Assembly: GCA_030141605.1 (NCBI GenBank)
Contig: JAQGDQ010000555.1
Span: 62,001-126,000, forward strand
DNA length: 64,000 nt
Reading direction: 5' to 3'
Source of the DNA: Tubiluchus corallicola
Taxonomy: Eukaryota; Priapulida; Priapulimorpha; Priapulimorphida; Tubiluchidae
Shown: positions 45,455-54,745 of the stretch, piece by piece
Layout: each line of letters opens with the position of its first letter
Position numbering within the stretch: position 1 is the first letter of the stretch
Position numbers and translations under genes: made by a program
Notes under the pieces: model-generated
Database searches by the model: none
Told to the model about the DNA's origin: nothing
What the model saw: only the letters and a program-made list of their open reading frames with translations

Positions 45455-46966
45455 TTATAGTTCATCTTCTGATCTTTTGGCACATTCTTTCATTTCTATA
45501 CTTTCTCCTTGAACTGCGTTTTTGTTTTTAATCTTGAATCTGATCAACTTGTACCCAATCCAAATGAGCAAAGAATTCACCTCAATACACGTGATTACCG
45601 TCATTAGCCATAGCCAATCTTTCGCAGAAGAGTAATCTTCATACCAGGCTAATGGTTCCATTTCGTGGTGAGAAATAAGTAGTGCATGAGTTTTGTTAAT
45701 TAAAGCATTTATCTCGTCGGTATAAGTAGTTAGATTATGGCTCTCCAATTTAGGTATCCAACTTTTCACCCGGTGGAGAGAATCACTACATTTGAGAAAA
45801 TATCCAGGGAGATGATACTCATTAGCTTTCTTGCATGTTAGCACAAGACTAGTGTTCTTGGGAATAATCTTTTCTGATGCTCCTGTATATCTTGATACTG
45901 TTCTTAATGAATAACTAGCCTGTCTTTGAACTAGCCACCCACCCATTAATGTAACTACTCCCCAACTTTCTGGCGACCTTTCATATTTGATAGATTGGTC
46001 AAACGGTTGGGTTTCCAAATAAGTTGGGCATACAATTACATTAAGATCTTGGCAAGATCCAGGAGGAATAATTTTAATTTCATTTATTCCCAAAATCATG
46101 TTGAATGCGTTTCCGTGGACAACCCAAGTTCCTCCTTTGACGATTGGCACATTCTGTGTCTTTACATGTACTTTGCCAGGCACTTGGATGATTTCTCTGA
46201 CATTGATTAACATCCACAGTCTTCGTGGCTCAGATTTAATGACTATAGCCCGGCTAGCTCCATAGGATAGCGGGATGCTGTTCTTTTGGTCAGACATGAG
46301 AGAATGAAACTGGGTGGGACTGATCAGTAGGGGGTCTATTTTTGAAGAGGTGATAGATTGTAGGCCATGTCCATATCGGATAGAATTTAAATAGTCGTGA
46401 AGTTTCTTCATGTCGTTAGCGTGTGCCATCATCAGGTTATGTACATTAGCATCTAACTTGCCAACAATTCTCTCTAACTCTTCTAGATCGTGGCCTAGGA
46501 TACCTATTTCTTTATTAGCTATTTCCAGTTCATGTGCTATTATCCCTTGATTGTTTCTTAATTCCCCCATTTTCTTATTTAATGAATTTATTTCTGCCCT
46601 GTTTGTAGCGCCTAAGGCTAAAGCAGCAGTCGCCTCTGCCATAGCTGCGCTGGACATAATTAATCCGAGAAATCGTTTTTTCCTGTTATTATGGGTTGAA
46701 GAATTATCTTTTTCTCGAAACTGAAAGAGATCGTAATGAATATTCCAGGCCCGGGACATATCGACTCTAACAACTTTGAAAGATTGTGCCACTTGATACC
46801 CAATGGGTTTTGGTTCTGTAATTATAATGCCATAAGACGCCAAGGCATCTTGATGTTTGTAGATTATATCTTGCGATAATTGTGGAATAATACTATTTAC
46901 ACTTATTATGGTTCCATAAGTAACAGCTGAAAGAACAAGAAGGATTGAAAGAGTATAATGACCCAT
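45455..46966 (-). CDS. Class I fusion-glycoprotein-like ORF (unit 1)
   Basis: Intact 503-codon ORF on the minus strand. It has a hydrophobic signal peptide (about 1-18), a polybasic furin-type site RKKR at 95-98, then an Ala/Gly-rich hydrophobic segment (99-120) like a fusion peptide. A long amphipathic heptad region spans about 121-195, and cysteines sit at 305, 313, 378 and 393. Sequons are at 88, 371, 411 and 424. A membrane anchor lies at about 451-474, followed by a 29-residue basic/acidic tail. This order matches envelope fusion proteins of the class I type (paramyxovirus F, baculovirus F and errantivirus Env are examples); the exact family is not identified. In a virus it would sit in the membrane and fuse it with a host cell. 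Only about 5 bp of 5' leader precedes the ATG before the satellite. Confidence 0.7.
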   Translation of the reverse strand: MGHYTLSILLVLSAVTYGTIISVNSIIPQLSQDIIYKHQDALASYGIIITEPKPIGYQVAQSFKVVRVDMSRAWNIHYDLFQFREKDNSSTHNNRKKRFLGLIMSSAAMAEATAALALGATNRAEINSLNKKMGELRNNQGIIAHELEIANKEIGILGHDLEELERIVGKLDANVHNLMMAHANDMKKLHDYLNSIRYGHGLQSITSSKIDPLLISPTQFHSLMSDQKNSIPLSYGASRAIVIKSEPRRLWMLINVREIIQVPGKVHVKTQNVPIVKGGTWVVHGNAFNMILGINEIKIIPPGSCQDLNVIVCPTYLETQPFDQSIKYERSPESWGVVTLMGGWLVQRQASYSLRTVSRYTGASEKIIPKNTSLVLTCKKANEYHLPGYFLKCSDSLHRVKSWIPKLESHNLTTYTDEINALINKTHALLISHHEMEPLAWYEDYSSAKDWLWLMTVITCIEVNSLLIWIGYKLIRFKIKNKNAVQGESIEMKECAKRSEDEL

Positions 46967-46971
46967 TTTGA

Positions 46972-47495
46972 CTTCTACATTTTAGTTCTTCAAAACCACG
47001 AGGTTGTATGTCAGAATGGCTATCTTCTACATTTTAGTTCTTCTAAACCACGAGGTTGTATGTCAGAATGGCTACCTCCTATATTTTTGTTCTTCAAAAC
47101 CATGAGGTTGTATGTCAGAATGGCTACCTTCTACATTTTAGTTCTTCTAAACCACGAGGTTGTATGTCAGAATGGCTATCTTCTACATTTTAGTTCTTCT
47201 AAACCACGAGGTTGTATGTCAGAATGGCTATCTTCTACATTTTAGTTCTTCTAAACCACGAGGTTGTATGTCAGAATGGCTCTTCTACATTTTAGTTCTG
47301 CTAAACCACGAGGTTGTATGTCAGAATGGCTATCTTCTACATTTTAGTTCTTCAAAACCACGAGGTTGTATGTCAGAATGGCTATCTTCTACATTTTAGT
47401 TCTTCTAAACCACGAGGTTGTGTGTCAGAATGGCTGTCTTCTACATTTTAGTTCTGCTAAACCACGAGGTTGTGTGTCAGAATGGCTACCTTCTA
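46972..47495. repeat. 52-bp minisatellite between units 1 and 2
   Basis: About ten copies, including one shortened unit (GGCTCTTCTAC near 47278) also present in the two later arrays. This shows that these arrays were copied together with the units. Confidence 0.95.
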
Positions 47496-47634
47496 TTTTA
47501 TTATTATTTATTTATTGACCATGGTCAAAGATATATACAAAAAGTCATAAGAATCGTTTCGAGATAGTTGCAACATTTAAGAAATTTGGGCTGATCATAG
47601 TCCATAGATCACTCAATGTATGGTGTAGTAACAA

Positions 47635-49134
47635 TTAGAGACCAAAAATGGCTAGAGCATCGTGTACAAAATTACAAATATCAGCGGGATTTCCGCTGAA
47701 GAAAGTCACTAAATCATCAAATATTAAATCGGAATTGTTTCTTAAGATACGTGTTTCAGGGCATTCACATATTACGTGCAGTTCTGTTTGGATTTGTCCA
47801 CATGAACAGAGTCTTCGCTCTCTTTCAATACGGGACCAACGACCGGTTTCTATGGCAAGGTTGTGTGAGGAAAGTCTGAGCCTTGACGTTTTTATCCGTT
47901 TCAGTTCATTAACATTGTCACAGTAAATTCGATGGATAGAGAGTTCAGGGTTTAGTTGTAAGTATGTGACAAATTTCGTACGGTCAGAAGCGCGGGTCCT
48001 ATCTTTGATTCTATTCAGGTCATCATCGATAAAATCACCACGGTATCCAGTTATATTACGCAAATATCGAGCACATGGGGTGTTTGACTCGCGACACAAA
48101 TTGTAAACAATCATAAACGGATCATCAGGAATATTCACTCTTGAGCGAACAATCTTATTGAAAAAGCGAGATTGGGTGTCCTTCACAAAACCATTCAGGG
48201 AGGAAAGGCCCAACTCTATGAGACACAAATCATTAGCAGTTGTACGTCGCACACCGAGTAAACATTTGATAACACTAATATACATCCCTTGAATAGGATT
48301 AAGGTCATTGAATAGCCAAGACTCACATCCGTAAGTAATTGCAGCAAGTAGCGCGGCATTTAAAACTAACTTCTTAACTGCGAAAGGATAAGCTGAATTC
48401 TTAGAAATAAATGACACGAACTTCAGTACGTGACAATATTTGTCTTCGCAGTGTTTTTCCAGAGCGGGTTTAAATTTTCCTGTTGAGCTAAAGACAGCAC
48501 CGAGGTAAACGTAATAGTCACAGTGATTAACAGTAAGGGGGTTCACTACGAGGTCCAGACGATCAACAGCATCGCCATTAATAACCATAAATTTAGTCTT
48601 TTTTAAGTTCACCTTCATACCGGATTGATCACAGAACTCAATAAGGATACTGAGTTTTTGAATAATACCTTCTCTAGATGTTGACAATAAGATTGTATCA
48701 TCCATCAACATCAAACAGTGTAAATTTCCTAGGAAACCATCGAGACCACATCTAGACTTTAATTCACGAATAAGAGGGTTAATATACAGTGTGAAGAGGA
48801 AACAGGATGACGGAGAACCCTGCTTCACACCTAATGTAACACCAATAACGGCAGCACCAAGGACCAGCTGCGTATTCACATACATGGCAGCAAGAGCAGA
48901 AAGCATCACAAGACGACAGCCAAGAGCTCTCAAGGCCCTAATCAAACCAGAACGTGGAACTCTATCGTAAGCTTTCGAGAAGTCTACGAAAACGATATAT
49001 AATTTCCTCTTTTTAAACAGTGCATAGTCCATTAATAGTCTTAGAGTCACAATCCACTCAATGCAGGATCTACCCTTTTGGGCGCCAGCCTGCTCCCTAT
49101 CGGGTTTGAACCACATCTCTAAACGAAAAAACAA
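47635..49134 (-). CDS. Truncated LINE reverse transcriptase (unit 2)
   Basis: 499 codons, same motifs and truncation as unit 1. It differs at residue 311 (S for P) and residue 328 (I for S). No stop or frameshift. Confidence 0.85.
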   Translation of the reverse strand: MFFRLEMWFKPDREQAGAQKGRSCIEWIVTLRLLMDYALFKKRKLYIVFVDFSKAYDRVPRSGLIRALRALGCRLVMLSALAAMYVNTQLVLGAAVIGVTLGVKQGSPSSCFLFTLYINPLIRELKSRCGLDGFLGNLHCLMLMDDTILLSTSREGIIQKLSILIEFCDQSGMKVNLKKTKFMVINGDAVDRLDLVVNPLTVNHCDYYVYLGAVFSSTGKFKPALEKHCEDKYCHVLKFVSFISKNSAYPFAVKKLVLNAALLAAITYGCESWLFNDLNPIQGMYISVIKCLLGVRRTTANDLCLIELGLSSLNGFVKDTQSRFFNKIVRSRVNIPDDPFMIVYNLCRESNTPCARYLRNITGYRGDFIDDDLNRIKDRTRASDRTKFVTYLQLNPELSIHRIYCDNVNELKRIKTSRLRLSSHNLAIETGRWSRIERERRLCSCGQIQTELHVICECPETRILRNNSDLIFDDLVTFFSGNPADICNFVHDALAIFGL

Positions 49135-49154
49135 GTTATAGTGTTTTGATATAA

Positions 49155-50666
49155 TTATAGTTCATCTTCTGATCTTTTGGCACATTCTTTCATTTCTATA
49201 CTTTCTCCTTGAACTGCGTTTTTGTTTTTAATCTTGAATCTGATCAACTTGTACCCAATCCAAATGAGCAAAGAATTCACCTCAATACACGTGATTACCG
49301 TCATTAGCCATAGCCAATCTTTCGCAGAAGAGTAATCTTCATACCAGGCTAATGGTTCCATTTCGTGGTGAGAAATAAGTAGTGCATGAGTTTTGTTAAT
49401 TAAAGCATTTATCTCGTCGGTATAAGTAGTTAGATTATGGCTCTCCAATTTAGGTATCCAACTTTTCACCCGGTGGAGAGAATCACTACATTTGAGAAAA
49501 TATCCAGGGAGATGATACTCATTAGCTTTCTTGCATGTTAGCACAAGACTAGTGTTCTTGGGAATAATCTTTTCTGATGCTCCTGTATATCTTGATACTG
49601 TTCTTAATGAATAACTAGCCTGTCTTTGAACTAGCCACCCACCCATTAATGTAACTACTCCCCAACTTTCTGGCGACCTTTCATATTTGATAGATTGGTC
49701 AAACGGTTGGGTTTCCAAATAAGTTGGGCATACAATTACATTAAGATCTTGGCAAGATCCAGGAGGAATAATTTTAATTTCATTTATTCCCAAAATCATG
49801 TTGAATGCGTTTCCGTGGACAACCCAAGTTCCTCCTTTGACGATTGGCACATTCTGTGTCTTTACATGTACTTTGCCAGGCACTTGGATGATTTCTCTGA
49901 CATTGATTAACATCCACAGTCTTCGTGGCTCAGATTTAATGACTATAGCCCGGCTAGCTCCATAGGATAGCGGGATGCTGTTCTTTTGGTCAGACATGAG
50001 AGAATGAAACTGGGTGGGACTGATCAGTAGGGGGTCTATTTTTGAAGAGGTGATAGATTGTAGGCCATGTCCATATCGGATAGAATTTAAATAGTCGTGA
50101 AGTTTCTTCATGTCGTTAGCGTGTGCCATCATCAGGTTATGTACATTAGCATCTAACTTGCCAACAATTCTCTCTAACTCTTCTAGATCGTGGCCTAGGA
50201 TACCTATTTCTTTATTAGCTATTTCCAGTTCATGTGCTATTATCCCTTGATTGTTTCTTAATTCCCCCATTTTCTTATTTAATGAATTTATTTCTGCCCT
50301 GTTTGTAGCGCCTAAGGCTAAAGCAGCAGTCGCCTCTGCCATAGCTGCGCTGGACATAATTAATCCGAGAAATCGTTTTTTCCTGTTATTATGGGTTGAA
50401 GAATTATCTTTTTCTCGAAACTGAAAGAGATCGTAATGAATATTCCAGGCCCGGGACATATCGACTCTAACAACTTTGAAAGATTGTGCCACTTGATACC
50501 CAATGGGTTTTGGTTCTGTAATTATAATGCCATAAGACGCCAAGGCATCTTGATGTTTGTAGATTATATCTTGCGATAATTGTGGAATAATACTATTTAC
50601 ACTTATTATGGTTCCATAAGTAACAGCTGAAAGAACAAGAAGGATTGAAAGAGTATAATGACCCAT
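49155..50666 (-). CDS. Class I fusion-glycoprotein-like ORF (unit 2)
   Basis: 503 codons, apparently identical in protein sequence to unit 1, with the RKKR site, fusion-peptide-like segment and membrane anchor intact. Confidence 0.7.
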   Translation of the reverse strand: MGHYTLSILLVLSAVTYGTIISVNSIIPQLSQDIIYKHQDALASYGIIITEPKPIGYQVAQSFKVVRVDMSRAWNIHYDLFQFREKDNSSTHNNRKKRFLGLIMSSAAMAEATAALALGATNRAEINSLNKKMGELRNNQGIIAHELEIANKEIGILGHDLEELERIVGKLDANVHNLMMAHANDMKKLHDYLNSIRYGHGLQSITSSKIDPLLISPTQFHSLMSDQKNSIPLSYGASRAIVIKSEPRRLWMLINVREIIQVPGKVHVKTQNVPIVKGGTWVVHGNAFNMILGINEIKIIPPGSCQDLNVIVCPTYLETQPFDQSIKYERSPESWGVVTLMGGWLVQRQASYSLRTVSRYTGASEKIIPKNTSLVLTCKKANEYHLPGYFLKCSDSLHRVKSWIPKLESHNLTTYTDEINALINKTHALLISHHEMEPLAWYEDYSSAKDWLWLMTVITCIEVNSLLIWIGYKLIRFKIKNKNAVQGESIEMKECAKRSEDEL

Positions 50667-50671
50667 TTTGA

Positions 50672-51195
50672 CTTCTACATTTTAGTTCTTCAAAACCACG
50701 AGGTTGTATGTCAGAATGGCTATCTTCTACATTTTAGTTCTTCTAAACCACGAGGTTGTATGTCAGAATGGCTACCTCCTATATTTTTGTTCTTCAAAAC
50801 CATGAGGTTGTATGTCAGAATGGCTACCTTCTACATTTTAGTTCTTCTAAACCACGAGGTTGTATGTCAGAATGGCTATCTTCTACATTTTAGTTCTTCT
50901 AAACCACGAGGTTGTATGTCAGAATGGCTATCTTCTACATTTTAGTTCTTCTAAACCACGAGGTTGTATGTCAGAATGGCTCTTCTACATTTTAGTTCTG
51001 CTAAACCACGAGGTTGTATGTCAGAATGGCTATCTTCTACATTTTAGTTCTTCAAAACCACGAGGTTGTATGTCAGAATGGCTATCTTCTACATTTTAGT
51101 TCTTCTAAACCACGAGGTTGTGTGTCAGAATGGCTGTCTTCTACATTTTAGTTCTGCTAAACCACGAGGTTGTGTGTCAGAATGGCTACCTTCTA
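50672..51195. repeat. 52-bp minisatellite between units 2 and 3
   Basis: Same ten-copy array as 46972-47495, including the short unit near 50978. Confidence 0.95.
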
Positions 51196-51334
51196 TTTTA
51201 TTATTATTTATTTATTGACCATGGTCAAAGATATATACAAAAAGTCATAAGAATCGTTTCGAGATAGCTGCAACATTTAAGAAATTTGGGCTGATCATAG
51301 TCCATAGATCACTCAATGTATGGTGTAGTAACAA

Positions 51335-52834
51335 TTAGAGACCAAAAATGGCTAGAGCATCGTGTACAAAATTACAAATATCAGCGGGATTTCCGCTGAA
51401 GAAAGTCACTAAATCATCAAATATTAAATCGGAATTGTTTCTTAAGATACGTGTTTCAGGGCATTCACATATTACGTGCAGTTCTGTTTGGATTTGTCCA
51501 CATGAACAGAGTCTTCGCTCTCTTTCAATACGGGACCAACGACCGGTTTCTATGGCAAGGTTGTGTGAGGAAAGTCTGAGCCTTGACGTTTTTATCCGTT
51601 TCAGTTCATTAACATTGTCACAGTAAATTCGATGGATAGAGAGTTCAGGGTTTAGTTGTAAGTATGTGACAAATTTCGTACGGTCAGAAGCGCGGGTCCT
51701 ATCTTTGATTCTATTCAGGTCATCATCGATAAAATCACCACGGTATCCAGTTATATTACGCAAATATCGAGCACATGGGGTGTTTGACTCGCGACACAAA
51801 TTGTAAACAATCATAAACGGATCATCAGGAATATTCACTCTTGAGCGAACAATCTTATTGAAAAAGCGAGATTGGGTGTCCTTCACAAAACCATTCAGGG
51901 AGGGAAGGCCCAACTCTATGAGACACAAATCATTAGCAGTTGTACGTCGCACACCGAGTAAACATTTGATAACACTAATATACATCCCTTGAATAGGATT
52001 AAGGTCATTGAATAGCCAAGACTCACATCCGTAAGTAATTGCAGCAAGTAGCGCGGCATTTAAAACTAACTTCTTAACTGCGAAAGGATAAGCTGAATTC
52101 TTAGAAATAAATGACACGAACTTCAGTACGTGACAATATTTGTCTTCGCAGTGTTTTTCCAGAGCGGGTTTAAATTTTCCTGTTGAGCTAAAGACAGCAC
52201 CGAGGTAAACGTAATAGTCACAGTGATTAACAGTAAGGGGGTTCACTACGAGGTCCAGACGATCAACAGCATCGCCATTAATAACCATAAATTTAGTCTT
52301 TTTTAAGTTCACCTTCATACCGGATTGATCACAGAACTCAATAAGGATACTGAGTTTTTGAATAATACCTTCTCTAGATGTTGACAATAAGATTGTATCA
52401 TCCATCAACATCAAACAGTGTAAATTTCCTAGGAAACCATCGAGACCACATCTAGACTTTAATTCACGAATAAGAGGGTTAATATACAGTGTGAAGAGGA
52501 AACAGGATGACGGAGAACCCTGCTTCACACCTAATGTAACACCAATAACGGCAGCACCAAGGACCAGCTGCGTATTCACATACATGGCAGCAAGAGCAGA
52601 AAGCATCACAAGACGACAGCCAAGAGCTCTCAAGGCCCTAATCAAACCAGAACGTGGAACTCTATCGTAAGCTTTCGAGAAGTCTACGAAAACGATATAT
52701 AATTTCCTCTTTTTAAACAGTGCATAGTCCATTAATAGTCTTAGAGTCACAATCCACTCAATGCAGGATCTACCCTTTTGGGCGCCAGCCTGCTCCCTAT
52801 CGGGTTTGAACCACATCTCTAAACGAAAAAACAA
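51335..52834 (-). CDS. Truncated LINE reverse transcriptase (unit 3)
   Basis: 499 codons, motifs as in unit 1. P311 as in unit 1, I328 as in unit 2. No stop or frameshift. Confidence 0.85.
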   Translation of the reverse strand: MFFRLEMWFKPDREQAGAQKGRSCIEWIVTLRLLMDYALFKKRKLYIVFVDFSKAYDRVPRSGLIRALRALGCRLVMLSALAAMYVNTQLVLGAAVIGVTLGVKQGSPSSCFLFTLYINPLIRELKSRCGLDGFLGNLHCLMLMDDTILLSTSREGIIQKLSILIEFCDQSGMKVNLKKTKFMVINGDAVDRLDLVVNPLTVNHCDYYVYLGAVFSSTGKFKPALEKHCEDKYCHVLKFVSFISKNSAYPFAVKKLVLNAALLAAITYGCESWLFNDLNPIQGMYISVIKCLLGVRRTTANDLCLIELGLPSLNGFVKDTQSRFFNKIVRSRVNIPDDPFMIVYNLCRESNTPCARYLRNITGYRGDFIDDDLNRIKDRTRASDRTKFVTYLQLNPELSIHRIYCDNVNELKRIKTSRLRLSSHNLAIETGRWSRIERERRLCSCGQIQTELHVICECPETRILRNNSDLIFDDLVTFFSGNPADICNFVHDALAIFGL

Positions 52835-52854
52835 GTTATAGTGTTTTGATATAA

Positions 52855-54366
52855 TTATAGTTCATCTTCTGATCTTTTGGCACATTCTTTCATTTCTATA
52901 CTTTCTCCTTGAACTGCGTTTTTGTTTTTAATCTTGAATCTGATCAACTTGTACCCAATCCAAATGAGCAAAGAATTCACCTCAATACACGTGATTACCG
53001 TCATTAGCCATAGCCAATCTTTCGCAGAAGAGTAATCTTCATACCAGGCTAATGGTTCCATTTCGTGGTGAGAAATAAGTAGTGCATGAGTTTTGTTAAT
53101 TAAAGCATTTATCTCGTCGGTATAAGTAGTTAGATTATGGCTCTCCAATTTAGGTATCCAACTTTTCACCCGGTGGAGAGAATCACTACATTTGAGAAAA
53201 TATCCAGGGAGATGATACTCATTAGCTTTCTTGCATGTTAGCACAAGACTAGTGTTCTTGGGAATAATCTTTTCTGATGCTCCTGTATATCTTGATACTG
53301 TTCTTAATGAATAACTAGCCTGTCTTTGAACTAGCCACCCACCCATTAATGTAACTACTCCCCAACTTTCTGGCGACCTTTCATATTTGATAGATTGGTC
53401 AAACGGTTGGGTTTCCAAATAAGTTGGGCATACAATTACATTAAGATCTTGGCAAGATCCAGGAGGAATAATTTTAATTTCATTTATTCCCAAAATCATG
53501 TTGAATGCGTTTCCGTGGACAACCCAAGTTCCTCCTTTGACGATTGGCACATTCTGTGTCTTTACATGTACTTTGCCAGGCACTTGGATGATTTCTCTGA
53601 CATTGATTAACATCCACAGTCTTCGTGGCTCAGATTTAATGACTATAGCCCGGCTAGCTCCATAGGATAGCGGGATGCTGTTCTTTTGGTCAGACATGAG
53701 AGAATGAAACTGGGTGGGACTGATCAGTAGGGGGTCTATTTTTGAAGAGGTGATAGATTGTAGGCCATGTCCATATCGGATAGAATTTAAATAGTCGTGA
53801 AGTTTCTTCATGTCGTTAGCGTGTGCCATCATCAGGTTATGTACATTAGCATCTAACTTGCCAACAATTCTCTCTAACTCTTCTAGATCGTGGCCTAGGA
53901 TACCTATTTCTTTATTAGCTATTTCCAGTTCATGTGCTATTATCCCTTGATTGTTTCTTAAGTCCCCCATTTTCTTATTTAATGAATTTATTTCTGCCCT
54001 GTTTGTAGCGCCTAAGGCTAAAGCAGCAGTCGCCTCTGCCATAGCTGCGCTGGACATAATTAATCCGAGAAATCGTTTTTTCCTGTTATTATGGGTTGAA
54101 GAATTATCTTTTTCTCGAAACTGAATGAGATCGTAATGAATATTCCAGGCCCGGGACATATCGACTCTAACAACTTTGAAAGATTGTGCCACTTGATACC
54201 CAATGGGTTTTGGTTCTGTAATTATAATGCCATAAGACGCCAAGGCATCTTGATGTTTGTAGATTATATCTTGCGATAATTGTGGAATAATACTATTTAC
54301 ACTTATTATGGTTCCATAAGTAACAGCTGAAAGAACAAGAAGGATTGAAAGAGTATAATGACCCAT
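52855..54366 (-). CDS. Class I fusion-glycoprotein-like ORF (unit 3)
   Basis: 503 codons with two substitutions relative to units 1 and 2, at residue 81 (I for F) and 135 (D for E). The cleavage site and membrane anchor are unchanged. Confidence 0.7.
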   Translation of the reverse strand: MGHYTLSILLVLSAVTYGTIISVNSIIPQLSQDIIYKHQDALASYGIIITEPKPIGYQVAQSFKVVRVDMSRAWNIHYDLIQFREKDNSSTHNNRKKRFLGLIMSSAAMAEATAALALGATNRAEINSLNKKMGDLRNNQGIIAHELEIANKEIGILGHDLEELERIVGKLDANVHNLMMAHANDMKKLHDYLNSIRYGHGLQSITSSKIDPLLISPTQFHSLMSDQKNSIPLSYGASRAIVIKSEPRRLWMLINVREIIQVPGKVHVKTQNVPIVKGGTWVVHGNAFNMILGINEIKIIPPGSCQDLNVIVCPTYLETQPFDQSIKYERSPESWGVVTLMGGWLVQRQASYSLRTVSRYTGASEKIIPKNTSLVLTCKKANEYHLPGYFLKCSDSLHRVKSWIPKLESHNLTTYTDEINALINKTHALLISHHEMEPLAWYEDYSSAKDWLWLMTVITCIEVNSLLIWIGYKLIRFKIKNKNAVQGESIEMKECAKRSEDEL

Positions 54367-54371
54367 TTTGA

Positions 54372-54745
54372 CTTCTACATTTTAGTTCTTCAAAACCACG
54401 AGGTTGTATGTCAGAATGGCTATCTTCTACATTTTAGTTCTTCTAAACCACGAGGTTGTATGTCAGAATGGCTACCTCCTATATTTTTGTTCTTCAAAAC
54501 CATGAGGTTGTATGTCAGAATGGCTACCTTCTACATTTTAGTTCTTCTAAACCACGAGGTTGTATGTCAGAATGGCTATCTTCTACATTTTAGTTCTTCT
54601 AAACCACGAGGTTGTATGTCAGAATGGCTATCTTCTACATTTTAGTTCTTCTAAACCACGAGGTTGTATGTCAGAATGGCTCTTCTACATTTTAGTTCTG
54701 CTAAACCACGAGGTTGTATGTCAGAATGGCTACCTTCTATGCAAT
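54372..54745. repeat. 52-bp minisatellite, right array
   Basis: About seven copies, truncated relative to the inter-unit arrays. It ends at GGCTACCTTCTA, directly against the stop-codon side of the next ORF. Confidence 0.93.

Larger units (their letters stand above)
43796..46971 (-). mobile_element. Env-LINE chimeric insert, unit 1
   Basis: Minus-sense order: glycoprotein ORF, short junction, truncated LINE RT ORF, 140-bp 3' UTR ending in a TAA-type simple repeat (AATAAATAATAATAAAA). CTTCTA at 43790-43795 and at 46972-46977 flanks the insert, as expected for a target-site duplication within the 52-bp repeat. It recurs with an exact 3,700-bp period. Confidence 0.8.
47496..50671 (-). mobile_element. 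Env-LINE chimeric insert, unit 2
   Basis: Near-identical copy of unit 1, shifted 3,700 bp. Shares GACCGG (47841 region) and CATCTAG with unit 3 against unit 1. Confidence 0.8.
51196..54371 (-). mobile_element. Env-LINE chimeric insert, unit 3
   Basis: Third copy with a few private changes (for example GATAGCTGC at 51261-51269 in the 3' UTR, where units 1 and 2 read GATAGTTGC). Confidence 0.8.

Noticed and set aside
45455-45470. ER-retrieval-like C-terminus (EDEL) of the glycoprotein
   Set aside because: The end would face the cytoplasm after the membrane anchor, where KDEL-type signals do not act, and the motif is only a partial match.
46958-47399. Plus-strand repeat ORFs beside the glycoprotein genes
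   Set aside because: Read-through of the 52-bp satellite; recur only because the array is copied.
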